Shown: one piece after another, positions 14,035 through 41,340 of the stretch
Position numbering within the stretch: the first letter of the stretch is position 1
Layout of the letters: each line of letters begins with the position of its first letter
NCBI GenBank assembly: GCA_024036415.1
Contig: JAMWET010000674.1
Location: 137,501 to 201,500, forward strand
Direction of reading: 5' to 3'
Source of the DNA: Prochilodus magdalenae
Lineage: Eukaryota; Chordata; Actinopteri; Characiformes; Prochilodontidae
DNA length: 64,000 bases
Notes under the pieces: model-generated
What the model was told of the DNA's origin: nothing
The model's database searches: none
What the model saw: only the letters and a program-made list of their open reading frames with translations
Program-made: the position numbers and the translations under genes

Positions 14035-14639
14035 ATAAGACAGATAATATCTATAACAAGATTGTAATAAGGGCATATGACTGCATTAGCACAATAAATG
14101 AATGAGACCGCTTACTGCTTTAACATGGTTAATATACTTCCTGACCTCTGACCCTACAAACCATCAGTGTATACACCCTGAAACCCTGTTGTTAATGTTA
14201 TGTTGCTTTGACTCGGCTGTCCTGTCCGTCTTGTTCAAATACTTCTATTAAACAGCATGTTTCATTGATGGCTCTCTTGATTGAAATGGTTTCTTGATTA
14301 AGGTTATTTCCAGCGGACGCCATGCTGTGAATCACCAAAGTACACAGAGTCTCACAGTATCATTTACAAGCGTGCGCACACTCAGCTGATGCAGCACTTT
14401 CACTAATTCAGCAGACTACGCTGGACAGTGCTCAGTGAGAACTGTGGGTAAGTCCACAAGCAGCATTAGTTAATTTATTAAAGTACATTTTGACATTATG
14501 TTTTTTCCAATATGTTTATCTCAGCAAATAAATAGAAATGATGCACTAAATGTACAGGAAAATCAAATATATATATATTAATTAACTGTAGAGGATATTC
14601 TGTAAAAGAGAGAGATTACACATCACTCATGTGTGAGTG

Positions 14640-14760
14640 ACCGACCTGTATATCAGACATTTATGGAAATATGGAATCATTCCCCGTATTGATTTAATAC
14701 GGGACGCAATATTTAATTGACGGTTCCATATTTTACGGGACGGGTGGCAACCCTAGTTGA
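14640..14760. repeat. DNA-transposon-like end fragment
   Basis: The stretch with TTTAATACGGGACGCAATAT and ACGGGACGGGTGGCAACCCT resembles a common fish repeat end. A small fragment (ATGTGATTAATCACGATTAA, 14913-14932) of another common fish repeat follows. Class is uncertain, possibly hAT. Confidence 0.4.
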
Positions 14761-15539
14761 GAAGCAGGGTTTAAAAGACACAGAAGCTCTAACCAGAGGG
14801 TGAATATAGGAGTGTGGTCTGAGAAAGGTACTGTGTGAAAATGTAAGCAGGTAAAACTCCAATAAACATTGAAAATAGGCAAAATAGGTTCCCTCTTAAA
14901 TATACAAAAGAATGTGATTAATCACGATTAATTATTTCAATCATTTGACAGTGCTAGCAGGACAGAGAGAGAGGCGGTGGGCATATGTGGAGAAGGTGTG
15001 AGGGGAGGGGGATCAGAACAGACTGAATGAGGACTTATAAGAAAAGGATCAGCTCATCTACTGAGCTTCAACCTGAGGCCAAACAGAGACAAACCCAGAG
15101 GGAAACAGGGTTACACACACACACACGCTTGTACTCTGGTTCACCCACTCACAAAGCCCTGGAGTGTTTCACAACGGGATGTGTGTGTGAGTTTAGAGCT
15201 ACACTCAAAAAGCTTTTAGATTCAGGACTGTCCACAAGCTTTGGCCATGTGACTATAATAATTACAATAATAATAAGAAGAATATTAATAATAATATCTC
15301 CTCTCACTCACACACACATACATATACAGGGTATCTACACTTTGTGTATCGAACTAATGAAAAGTTTATTTGCTGGGAGAGGGAAAAGGCTGAACCTTGC
15401 GATGTTAAATGATAAGTCACTGTAGTAACTGTGCTCACTGGTGCTGGATAAAGCAGTTCAGAATCTTCAGTTTTCCCCCAGGGTTTGTACTTAGGTATAT
15501 AGGTAATCAAAAGGGAATTATTTCTGTCTTTCAATGGTC

Positions 15540-16035
15540 TTCTGAAGACAGCTTTCTATGAATTCAAGTGTGCTTGAGTAGAATCTGAGACCACTTGAAA
15601 AAACTGTTGAAGCTGAAGAAGTGGACCTTTCAACAGGATAAGGATCCTAAACATACAAGTAACACTCACTAATAATTGTCTAAGGAATAGCTCAAAAGGA
15701 AGACATGGAAGGTTATAAGTCAAAGCCTAGTCAAAGCTCAAAACTGATTCCCAGTTAAGGGGAAACTCCACTGATTTCTGTGTGATTAAATGGTTAACAT
15801 GTTCACTAAACCATTCAGAACAGTATACTGTAAAAGGCTTAAATATGAAGAAACATGCAGAGTCAGAATGGTTTACGGTGGTGGTGACAGGACAAGACAT
15901 CTGAAGTGTTTAATGCCTCTGAAAGTCAAAGGAAGATATTACATAAAATATCTATGAATACACTGCATGACTTCTGAGACATTGCTTATGGTATTTGCTG
16001 CAAAGTTTTGGTCTAAAACATAATTTATTCAAAGT
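15540..16035 (+). mobile_element. Tc1-like transposase relic (+)
   Basis: Bases 15623-15661 read WTFQQDKDPKHTS, the third-catalytic-residue region of Tc1-type DDE transposases, followed by stops. The upstream part and left terminus are not recognisable. Confidence 0.7.
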
Positions 16036-16374
16036 ATTTGAATCTATTCATGGTGGAGGGATATATATAGGGTGTATAAGGCTAAAAAATTTTCGACTGA
16101 CCATTGTTTTACTATCATCAACATTACATGAAAAAGTCAGAAGACGCATGTAAGTTCACTGGCGACTTCGGGTGATAAATAAAGTGGCTATATTTGCAAT
16201 GTAGACTTCAGAACTCCTTATCACCACCACTGTAAAGATATCTAAGTCAGTGAGTTTCTCTGCAAATTAAGCATTTCTCATCAAACCGTTCTAAATTAGT
16301 TCGCTTGTATATTAATAATGCAGATTTTGAAAAAATCAATGGGATTCCGTTTCCAAGTGCTGGGAGGATTTAAA

Positions 16375-16600
16375 TCAGGCTAGAGCCAGACTGCGGGAAG
16401 CATGATTTATCACACCAGAGGACACCTTTCCATTGCTCCAGTGGTCCAGTGGTGATATGCTTTACACAGACGCTTGGCATTGCACACGGCAATCTCAGGC
16501 TTGTGTGCAGCTGTTCAGCCATGAAAACCTATTTCATAAAGCTTCTGCAGATGTTACTTCCAAAGGAAGTTTGGAATGATGGAGGATAGAAAACAGAGGA
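16375..16600 (-). mobile_element. Tc1-like transposase relic (-)
   Basis: Antisense transposase pieces such as TTGCTCCAGTGGTCCAGTGG, CGCTTGGCATTGCACACGGC and CAGCTGTTCAGCCATGAAAA match the middle of common fish Tc1 elements. Both ends are lost. Confidence 0.65.
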
Positions 16601-17574
16601 TAGAAAAATAGAATGCAATGCTCTTTTTTTAGAGTCGCAGGGGATGTGTTAGAGCAGGGAACCCACTACAAGGTCTACACTACACTACAATGAAGTGAGC
16701 AAAATGTAGTATAACACGTTTAAAGTCAGTGAGCTCCTCAGAACAATCCGTTGTCCTGGCAGTGACCGTCTAGGAACATTGCATGGAACATATGTGGTTA
16801 TGAAACACATGTATGCACATGAAGTACGAAACAGAACTCAGTGTCTACATTTTGTTGTTGAGGTGAGAGGATGGGGTATATTTGCTCTAGGAAGCACATG
16901 ATGAAATAGAGCACTCCTAGTTCTTTTCATTCAGCCACACAGTGTAACTGATCACCTCTCAACAGGGCACCTCTATCTAAACCACGACAAACAAAACTTT
17001 ATGTGACTTTGCCCATTTAGTCAAACCTCCGGAGCAATGAAAATTGCACAACTACTAAGGACACTTTGACACAGTCATTGTAATACACATACAGAAGAAG
17101 CAGTCATTACATTGGCTGTTGTGTTGCACTGTCGTCATCTGCAGGAGCGCCCTGCAGAGGGACTCATCCATTGAGTGACTCCCCGGGGATAGTGCTCTTG
17201 GCTGAGGCAGAAGCAGTCTCTGTGGGCCACCAACCCCCCTCCATAGCAGCCTCACTGCTGTTCAAACACGCTGGGGTGCATGAGTATGTGAGGCTCATAC
17301 ATATCAAAGGGGGGCAGGGGGATTCAACACACACGGAAGAAAATAGGTTACCAATTTACAGGCCTGTATGTAGTCCCACACTGCAATCACTCATGCTATA
17401 TAACCACATAGCATATATGTGTAATATGTCTTAACAGCATTCAAACAGCATTGTAAAATTACACTCGCAGTAGATGGCAACTTCAGTTAATTAGATTTTA
17501 AATCCAAAAGCTGAAGTGTTATAATATATACCATATAACACTGTACATAACTGTATATAGTAGAATATACACCT

Positions 17575-18328
17575 TCTTCATCTTCAAAAAATAGTTGTAC
17601 CCAGAGGGAATCAATGGGAAGAAATGAGACATGGTGGGTAGGTTTGACATTGTGAGACATGCGAAGGATTCAGCTTTCATGCTCAGCTGCTTATGTGACA
17701 TGAGCAAGGACTGGCCATATCACTGTACTTGACTGACCCAACACGATTGCGGTCATTCAGCAAGCAGTGATGCCCTCCATGAGTCATCCTGTTAGTGCAG
17801 CACTACTGGCAGGACGCTAAGCGGTCATCCCGATGACTGCACTTAACACCATATCATCAAAGACTGCAATGGTGTAATGGAGAGACTCAGAACGGCAGCG
17901 GGCGATAAACATTTGTCTTGGTGGAAGCGATCAACGAATCTGTGTGTTGAGGCACCATGGTTAGTGGCTAGATAAACGGTCTGTTGTCACTCATCCTACA
18001 TCCGGAGGCCTGGTGTCACCTTACCGCCACCCCTACCACAAAAACTGCCGGAACTGTGTGAGAATATTCAACTTGCATGTGATTAATTATCACAGGACAA
18101 CATTAGGAACGTCTACAACTCCATGCCGAGACGCCTGGCCTGTTGCACTAGCGAAAATGGTAATCTGACACCATACTGAGAAACATCAGTTCTGTGTGTG
18201 TAGCTCAATTAATATTGCCCATATCAGTCTAAATCTATCATCATATTTTGTTCCTGGTAACCTTTATCTTCCTTCCCAATGGCATTGCAATCCCACACTT
18301 CCTTCTGGGTGCAACTATTCTTTTGACA
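17575..18328 (+). mobile_element. Tc1-like element, family X copy 1
   Basis: Terminal inverted repeats: AAAAAATAGTTGTACCCAGA on the left and TCTGGGTGCAACTATTCTTT on the right. The interior near 18110-18160 retains a Tc1-like 'YNSMPRR'-type tract after a 'HPEAW'-like one, with frameshifts. A second copy in inverse orientation is at 33420-34220. Confidence 0.7.
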
Positions 18329-20419
18329 GTGAGTGAACGTAGATTGTGTTTGTCCTGCTTAGCACCTGTTGCAAATTATGTTCTGCAGCATTCTTTAAAG
18401 ATCAGCAGATTCTGATTATCTTCTGTGTGGAGCTCTGTTACAGCCACAGACTTTTTTCCCTGACGCTCATCTTGATCCTCTGTAAGCATTAGTCTTTTGG
18501 AGCAGTTGAGGTGATTCATGGTGGCCTGTGTTGGCATGGTACCTAACTGGCATGATGCTAATTTGGTCCTTATGTTGAGAGATTGATCTCAAATGGACGT
18601 GTCACATCTATAATCAAGCAGGGCTTATATTAGCTCTTACATAGAAATACATAGGAATTAAATAAGTTCCCAATAGTAGCCAATGACTTTCTATAAAAAA
18701 GGGGCTATATTTCCTACATGGTTTAATCAATATAGCTGTATACGCCCTTGAAATAAAGTGGACCGTCAATTATAGTGAGTACTGCCTACTAACTGCATTT
18801 ATTCATGAGAGCGTTTTTATGGGTGTGTAATTCTATTCCAGCTAAATAAATAGTAGAGTAGAGTTTGTAAAACTGTAACACGGACAATATTGGGGCATAT
18901 TTTGAACTGTATCTTCTGACACTGAATACTGATATTCTGTAGATATTCTTTCAGCTTGTGCTTGAGGCTCACGGCTTTATTTAGCCATCAAATCTGCTGC
19001 TGCTGTTGTTAAAGTTCCAATGTCCAAAGGCGCTTATCCTTCTGGGCTGCAGAGGTGCTGGAAATCTTTGCACTCGTTGGCTGTCAGGCAACCAGTCTGG
19101 CAAAGGGAAGACACACAGACATATACAATCACTCACACACACACTCTCACACCTAGTGGCCAATTAGCATTTCCGTTTTACCTGACATCCCACTAAAGGT
19201 AACCCATGCAGACACAGGGAGTGTCACTCTAGGCCCCATGTTTGAGATTCACAGGGTATGTAAATCCTGTTATAGTTTTAAAACATATTTTCATTTCTTT
19301 GTTATTTTCAGCCCACGTATGGAAACTAGACTGCAAAAATGGCATGTTTTGAATTCACTGTTTCTGTGATGCCATGAAAAAACAAAACCCTTACAGATAC
19401 CAGAGACATTATAAATGACAGAACTGGGTATTGGCTGAAATGTGAATGGGAAACCTTGTAACACTGAACATGGCATCTTTACAGAGGACGTCCCGCCTAG
19501 AAGAAGAGCCTGTCAGCTTGCTGGTTACATCGTAAGGGAAGGTGTTGATGGTATTTTGCTGCTGGCTGTTAAAGGCCTCCTTTGTCTATTTAGGAGTCTT
19601 AGTTTGTATGGCCGGACATTACTTTCACCAGGATGGTGCCAAGATGATCATCGAGTGATCAGAACATTCTTTCCTATAGGGACTTTGGAGATATTCACTT
19701 ATTCAGCCCTCAGCAGTTTAGCTTAGCCTGTTTGCTCTGAATAGTGTTTGAGCAGACTGCTTTTTAAATGAAGTGCAATAGAAGGCAGCCATTCAGAGCA
19801 GAGCTTATTTACATCTATAAGTCTTTTAGGCACAATAATGTTTTATTCTACCCTCAGGTACAAAAAGTAAAAAAAGAAGAAGCCTGGAATATGGGCTTTT
19901 TAAAGAAAGTCCAAAGTGCCTACTAGAGAGCATCACAAATATGTGACTTGCGTTTAAAAGGCGCAACTGACTTGCAAAAGCGTCCACTGCAAGTTGCTTC
20001 AGCTAATGCTAATACAGCTAACACATCAAGCAGAATTTGTAATCAGCCACATTTCTGCCTTTTTTCACCCATTTTCTTTCACCCATTGTGTCTAAGAACA
20101 CACTTTTACTGTGATAAAATTGAACTAATACTCACCCTCTGGTGACTTTTTGTTTTATCCCTAAAAGATTTTCTCTCTCAGAACAATATGGCATTTATCA
20201 GAATGTAGTCATCCACTCATTACTGCTAAGACTCTATAGGACAGCAGTTCATTGAACCTATGATGATCGCTTTATCACAGAGTGCATGTTGATATACTTC
20301 ACATAAGTGATCACGAATGACGAATTTGCATATAAACATTTTACAGCATCATTTTAGGAAGAGCCATTCCTTTAAAGCCAGTCATGTGCAGGCTGCTGGA
20401 ATACACCAGAGAGATAGGA

Positions 20420-20780
20420 TGTGCCCGCCCGGGGGCTTATGGGTAGGAGGAGTGTGTGGTGGCACCAGCTTCAGCTTTGCGTCATAGCAACCACTGAGAG
20501 GTTTCCCGAGACTTTTTTAAATCCACTCTCGCTTGAAATGATTGAAATGGTAATTAGCAGAGAAAACAGGCTCACATGCGGCCGTTTCAGTCTCACAATG
20601 GTGCTACTTAGTCTCCTGTGTTAAGTGCCAAATGATTAGGAATCACTGAGTGATTTGGTCTGGTGCTAGCAGGATGTGTGTCTGTGTCCTAATGAGGAAT
20701 AAAAAATTCACTTCGGCATCATGAATCTAATTTCACATGTGCTTAGAGTAATCATTTCAGGTGCTGTGCGTGCATGCCTG
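20420..20780. other. Possible conserved non-coding element
   Basis: Unique-looking, base-balanced sequence with homeodomain-type cores (GGTAATTAGC at 20549, AAATGATTAGG at 20630, CTAATGAGG at 20688) and no repeats. This is suggested only by texture; no comparison could be run. Confidence 0.25.
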
Positions 20781-20857
20781 TGTGTGCGTGGATATGATGT
20801 TAGTCTCTAATTGAGACATTAACTTTTAACACTTGTAGTTATAGTGTATTATAGTGT

Positions 20858-20902
20858 ATTCTATTCTATTCTATTCTATTCTATTCTATTCTATTCTATT
20901 CT
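20858..20902. repeat. ATTCT pentanucleotide microsatellite
   Basis: Nine perfect tandem ATTCT units, with related ATTCT/GTTCT motifs on both sides. Confidence 0.97.
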
Positions 20903-21407
20903 GTTCTCTCTGTGTTACTGTGCTGTTATACTATATTCTACTGTGTACCATTCTACTGTGTTCTCTGTTGTTGTATTATGAATATGAATTAAAGTAGTCT
21001 ATTCCGTTCTTTACTGTTTTATTTCATACCTCAAAAGTGTACATACTACTGAAAAGACCAATTTGGTTTTATTGTAGGCTTTATTCATATGGAAATTATC
21101 TCTTAATGTTTGAATACGTCAAATTCCATGCATCATTTTGTTCATTTTCTCTACTGCCCAATTCCAAGTGTGCACCTGTTTCATGTTTCATTAAACTTTT
21201 TTTATAAAGTAGGAAGATTATCATCACACAGAAGCTAAGGCGTGTCTACAATTGTATGCACATTAATTAAAGATGTAGCCAAGTTTAAAAAATTGCACTA
21301 AATTGTGTTGTGCTTATTTATGTGAATTGGAAAAATAGGAATATGTTTTGTTTTAAAAGCCTTAAGCTGTTGTCTTGGCCTTAAGAGTTTTATGATGGAA
21401 GTTTGTT

Positions 21408-21765
<358 letters not shown>

Positions 21766-22125
21766 TTTAAGGTCAGATGAAATTTGAGGTTTTGGCATCA
21801 TTATGGTCACTTAATATCGTACCTTATAACAGCTCAGTCAAAGAGCAGAACCTCAGTCACATACAACATAATTAAGCATAGTCTTTAACAGCAGTTCAAC
21901 ATGAAGCACTGTTAGCAAAGCTGAACCTGTAGCATCCAGTGTCCTATAAAATAACCCTTCCCTATTACAGTAATAAAGAAACAAAGCTTTCTCAAACATG
22001 ATGCACAAAGCTTTGAGGGCTGTTTTTGCAGATGCTGTGAAAAACAATGCTGCACCTTTAAAAAGGATGCCTGTGCAGCACTGATGGAGGGTGTAGTTTT
22101 GGCTGATTGGGGGATATTTGGAGTT

Positions 22126-22129
<4 letters not shown>

Positions 22130-22204
<75 letters not shown>

Positions 22205-22236
22205 GCGCTTGTGTGTGTGTGTGTGTGTGTGTGTGC
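22130..22236. repeat. GT microsatellite
   Basis: About 107 bases of (GT)n with a few GC interruptions. Confidence 0.97.
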
Positions 22237-24825
22237 AGGCTGTGGGCTTGTGCTTTAGGGGCGGAGCTGCTGCTATGTCAGTCCTTTACCCCACACTCTT
22301 CTCTACAGTACTGAGAACCCCGTCAGCAATAATATGTTTTCTCTACAAACATGCTGCTTTGTGTCCTTTCTCTTTATACAGCCAATGAAGCATACAAAAC
22401 CTTTTGGTATCGCACTATTTGCTATTTTTTAAGCCCTAAGGGGCGATACCTCCAACCCCCACCCCCGCCTTTTCAGCAAAAGTGTTTGATACACTGTGTA
22501 AATGCTGTTAAATTTGAACATTATTCCATTCACTCCCCAGCCCATGTGCTCCATGTATGGAAATTACTCTGCACTAACAGGCTGTATTAAACTCATTGTG
22601 GTTGTGATTTCACAGTGATGCCACATTTGCATGACAAAATACCACTGAGCTTGAAACAGCTTAGCCTGCTAATTCATACGGAAGTGATAAAGAGTTTTGT
22701 TACTGCAGTTAGTTAGTAGCAGAGTTATCAGAGTGGAAGATGTGGGGGAAAATTATTCATGTTGTCCTGTTCCTGGCTGTCAGGAAGCTAATGCACCATT
22801 AACATTTAGTTCCATGTTTCATTTTGTGCTCTGTTGTATTCATATTTTTGTTATTTAATATGCAAAATATACAGAATTTCACAATGTGAAGTCGTATCTA
22901 AATATGATAAATAAAAGGACAAAGGTATTTTTTGCCATTTTTGTAATATATTTCTTGCTTTGTGTATGCAGGTGGCATTACACGAGGATGATACAGGGGT
23001 CTATAAATACCTGCGGGGTGTGCGTGATGGGATTCATAGATTGTGAAGAGGTGGTGCAGTGCAATGAATGTCTCATTTGATGTATGGAAAATGGGTCATG
23101 AAGCAGATGTTAGTGATCGGCTAAAAGGAGTGATTGCATTTGGAGGTGCCAAAGGCTGTAGCGTAAAGGAAGTACCTGAATTTGCAGGTGTATGGAGGCA
23201 TATGGCAGTACAGATCTACATGGTCATATGGATCTACCAGCAGTGGCAATAATCCCAGTCTACAGGAAATTCTGGTCAGAATTTGCCATTCTTTGATGCA
23301 AGATTGGCTGAACATTAATGTTGCCCACATCCAGAAACTTAGTTTCTGTTATAGTTATTAAATATTGTGGTGTCAGTGCCGGCCTGGGTTTACTTCAAGT
23401 TTTAAATTCATTATATCCAGCTGCAAATAGAATCTAACACTAGGTTTAGGATATAATTACGTTTTTTAGAAACCTCAAGGCAAGGACTCTTATTCTGAGG
23501 AGCAGGGCTAGTTTTAGGTTTTATTGTAACAAGCTTCATGGTGTGTGCTGTAAACAGAGCAGAGCCATGCTAACAGTTCCAGCTGGGCTGTATTCTGAGT
23601 GGGGGCTCCAAGCTCAGCACAGAACTGCTGTTTTTCTTTCAAAACAGTTTCTTTGAGTCGTTTTTTTTAGTAAAGCTTGGGGAAACAGTGTAGAGGATGG
23701 AGGAGTTTTGAGCTGTTTACGTTACTTGTCTCCAGTGTGGGAAAGCAGGCTTTAATACTAGCGTACAGAAGTTCTCACCACGCTTCTAACAGTTTTGTGC
23801 CGGTAATGTAATGTCCTCTCTCTGGTGATGCACACATGAGTCAGTTTTGTTCTGTGCTGTGCTCATGCTGTGTTTATCCTGGAAACTCACATCACGATAA
23901 CAATAAACATACGGTTTACCGTACAGCCTAGTGGACTGTTTGACTGCTGTGATTAAAACTGTGTTGATGTCATATCTCAGCTGATTCGTGTAACGTCAAA
24001 AGTATGTACTGAGTGTTGGACAAACTACCAATGTAATAAGAAACTGGCAGATGAATAATAGTAAATGCTGGTTTTGTTTGAGAGAGACTCATTTAGTCTT
24101 AGATACTGGCAAAAGGCTGATTAGACAAAAGGCTGTTAGAATTAAGAAACAGCAGTGGTGGCTCTATGATGTCTGTTGCAAGCTTTAGTTGTCTCATTTC
24201 AAATTTGGTAGTGTGCATGAGCGTTAAGATCTCCCCATACCAGACACACCATGCAGCATCACGTCACGTAACAAAGCATTACAATAGAAAGCCTATAAAT
24301 GTATAGTTGAAGATAATTCTTGAGCTCTATTCACATACAGTGAGTGAATTAAAACATGTGGTGTCACCTATCATGCTTAGTATCAATTTACTACCTCCTC
24401 ACAGATTGACTGTTTTCCAGGTGAAAGATACCAGCTGAAAAAGTCTAGGCTAGTATGCCATTAGCATTTGTCTGTTTGTGTAAACAACTGGCTGCTTTTC
24501 TTTAGATTCAAAGCCACATCCAAGCTACTGTGGCTTTCTGTGAACTCAGTATGTCATTAAATCAATGTAGTAATGCCAAAATATAGCATAGTGCACTGTG
24601 ACATCCAGAACAGCTGAACAGTGCATGCATCAATGTGCAGTTTGTACCTCGATTTAAAACAATGGTTCTGAGTTTTTGGATGCTTCTAGAAATCCCATAG
24701 GGATCTTAATTTGTTTTTTGTACCACGTTTTGACGTTTATAGCCCTAACTGAAGGACTAGCTCTATTAGTCTGGGTAAATCACTGCAGCCAAATTAGTTT
24801 TATATTGTTTTCTCTTTGGGTAACA

Positions 24826-24828
<3 letters not shown>

Positions 24829-24902
<74 letters not shown>

Positions 24903-24916
24903 TCTCTCTCTCTCTA
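24829..24916. repeat. CT microsatellite abutting the lhfpl4 acceptor
   Basis: About 44 CT units with two CC interruptions, running directly into the acceptor TAG at 24915-24917. It therefore serves as the polypyrimidine tract of the lhfpl4 exon. Confidence 0.97.
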
Positions 24917-24917
24917 G

Positions 24918-38172
<13,255 letters not shown>

Positions 38173-38461
38173 AGAGACGCCACCTCCTCCCTCCTTTATT
38201 TTCTCCTGTCTTCATCTCCCTTACCCCAATCCTTCTCTCCTTCTCCTCTCAGGTCTGCGTCTCTGACCTCAGCTAGGAAGCTGCTAGCTCAGCTCTTTGT
38301 ATTATAGGACTGGCCTGGAGCACACTTCAAGAAGAGAACCTATTGTATACACACAAACACACACACACATACACACGTGTTTAAAAAGAATTCAAAATCA
38401 AGACAAAAAAAATCAGCTTTACAAAAACCAACAACTCTGGGAAAGTGATTAAACTTACACG

Positions 38462-38485
38462 TTATTATTACTATTATTATTATTA

Positions 38486-38527
<42 letters not shown>

Positions 38528-38534
38528 TATTACT
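38462..38534. repeat. TTA microsatellite in the lhfpl4 3'UTR
   Basis: About 24 units of TTA/ATT with three interruptions. Confidence 0.95.
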
Positions 38535-40752
38535 ATGATGACGATGTTACGGTGATGATTATGCTTGCAACAGCAGTATTATGTTCAAATTTACATATTT
38601 TATCTAAAATGGGAAAAAAACTCATTTCTAGCTTTAAGAAAATACGTTAAAATGAGTTAATGCATATGTACAAGTGCTTGGGTGCTACTGGAGACACAGA
38701 TGAAGAAAAAAATCAAAGCCAAAAATCAAATAAAACCAACAAAAAAAAGGAGAAAAATTTTGTACAGCACAAGATGTAATTTTGAAGACCGTCTTTTTTT
38801 CTGGAAGATTTTGAACTCCCTCCTTTGTACATGTGGTCAGCAACAAGAGACTAGTACAAAAGAAAAGACGTAGTTCATTTGTAAATAATAGATTTCTATG
38901 GAGACAGGGTACAGACATGACGCATTTATCGACCCAAACTATATTCCTTCTACACCCTGGAGTGGATTTATCAAATCTGTCATCTTTATCTCCTGATCAA
39001 ATCTGAACTACCAATTCTCAGAGTTTATAGCTTCACACGGTGGGAAAAGCCGAAGGTTAAACACCCTAAGAGAGTTTATTTTGGCATGGAACTTTCCACT
39101 CAGAGCTTCATTTCACTCTGTTTCTTTCCCTTCCTTCTACTTTTTTCTTCATTTTGCCTTTTTGATGAACAATGGGGAAAGGCGGACTACAAACAGCGGC
39201 TAGGAAAATGACATTATTAGTGTTCTGGTTTCCAATAATTTCACGACTGGTTGTTTATTCTTGCTTGTAACAATCTTATTCCGTTCATTTTGTTTTTTTT
39301 GTTTGTTTGTTTTGGTTTCTTTGTTTTTATTCCATTTTGTCTCGAGGAAAAGCCCTGCATGCTGCATTTTACTCAGGCCCGACGTGTGGAGCACTGATAA
39401 GTTGTAATTCATCATCTCCCAGACCCTACGAATCGAGCATCAGTGAGACTGTACGACGGCACAGCACAACAAAGCTGACCACACGAGTCGTGATAAGATC
39501 TCTACGAGCACCTCTTGAGCTTCAGTGGAAAACAAGTTGGCTGAAGGTTCATCTCAGTGTTGGCTTCTAAACCTGGGACATGTTTTTTGTGTGTCATTCT
39601 ACAGCCGACTCCCAGGAAAAGAAAGAGTATTTTTAAGTTACAGAAAGTCTTAAACTCTGCACTAGTCTCAATTCAGGCCATCGGGGCCTCAGCTCCATCT
39701 GGAAGGACCTTGGTCTTACTTAGAAATCAACAGTGGGGGTTCAAACAAGGTTGGCTAGCACTGAAACGTCAATCCTTTTTTGGGTCACATCTGCACAGTC
39801 ATGTGATTGATTAGAACGAAATGACAGATTTACTGTCAGTTTTCCTAAAAGGGTCTGGCTGATGCCAGCTTGGTGGTTAAAGGCAGGTCCAGAATTGCCA
39901 AAACAGCCCTAAGCTCCGAGTTTCCTAACTCAGAGCATGACAAACGTACACGCAGTGCGTTTTAGAGGCTGCGCTGTTATGTGAAGGCCTTTGATGTTGC
40001 AGCACTACTCAGAGCAATCCCTAGCTGGGTCTTCAAGCTGATACGGAGATCATTGGAGGCTAACTGTGCACTTATACAACACTCACTCTATATAGATGTT
40101 TATACTCAACATGTGTTTATATTGCCATTGAAAAGGTTGCATTTTCATTTTCTGGTCGACGTTGGTTTTCTTAGTTGTCCCTCAAAAGAACCTTCGCACA
40201 CGTGATAACCCCCTTTTGTGCTCCTTGGGTAGAGCTTTGCTTGTACAGAGACTTTCCATGCGACCACAAGGAAGTTTCATTGATGCTGGGTATCGTTTCT
40301 TGGGTCAGTCGAAAAAAGGACCGCACAAACACTGCACTAAAATCTTTGCGGGCGGGTCTGGCGAGCACTGTGCAGCTTCGAGGTTGGACGATTAGTCGAG
40401 ATGCGTTTGAACAAGGACACCGAGCTGAAGAGTGAATTGTGAAATTCCTCCATATGGTGCTTTACCCTTGAACCCCTTCATCCATCAGAGGCCTCGCCCC
40501 CCCAAACCCCGCCCCGGCCTCAAACAGCCCACAGCCCTGCACCGGAGAGAAGGGAAGGATGAATGTTGGGCATGTTCAGATGAAATGCACAGGAATATAA
40601 TGGATGAATGGAAAGAGCAAAGGGAGGGGAGTGGTGTAGACCAAGCCTGGGAAACAGAAGCAATGATTCATTTGTGGACATGGGGAAAGAGCCTCAGAAA
40701 CCCCTACACTGTATACCTTTTACCTTTTCACAGTCTTTCTCTCTTTATTTCG

Positions 40753-40753
40753 T

Positions 40754-40786
<33 letters not shown>

Positions 40787-40788
40787 GT
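40753..40788. repeat. CT microsatellite
   Basis: Short (CT)n with one TTT interruption. Confidence 0.9.
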
Positions 40789-41340
40789 CTTGCTGTCATC
40801 CATGAAGACTTATAAATGCAATTCTGTGTTTCCTTGCTAATATACAAATGAACCTAATAGTGTTTTTTGGATCATGTTTAATTTCATGTCCTTTAAATTC
40901 AAAACCTTTCGATTTTGTGAGGGTTTATGCAGTCACATCAGTGTCACTCAGCCCAAAAACCTGGAGAAGAACACCTGCACTGAACAGTTTAGCATTTTTC
41001 TATGTTCCAGCATACCTGGCAAAGCTGCTGATTTAGGATCAAGATCCCTCTCTTACTTACCATGACAGGAACAGATCCTAGACCAGATATCCTGCTTGGA
41101 GAAGGCTCATGAGTACAGGCCCAGGTCTGTTAATGCAGTGAAGACATAGGACCTTCTAGAACTTCTAGGCCTGAGAACTGCTAAACAGCGGTATACCGTC
41201 CTCAGGAGTTTTTACTAAGCTCAAAAATGGGAAAAACCAGTTGAGTGGGGAATGAATGTTCTACACAGTTTGAAGGAAGCTTTTAAACTGTATTTCATGA
41301 GGTGAAAGGTCAAGTTTCAGCTCATGGCTCAAACACGCAT

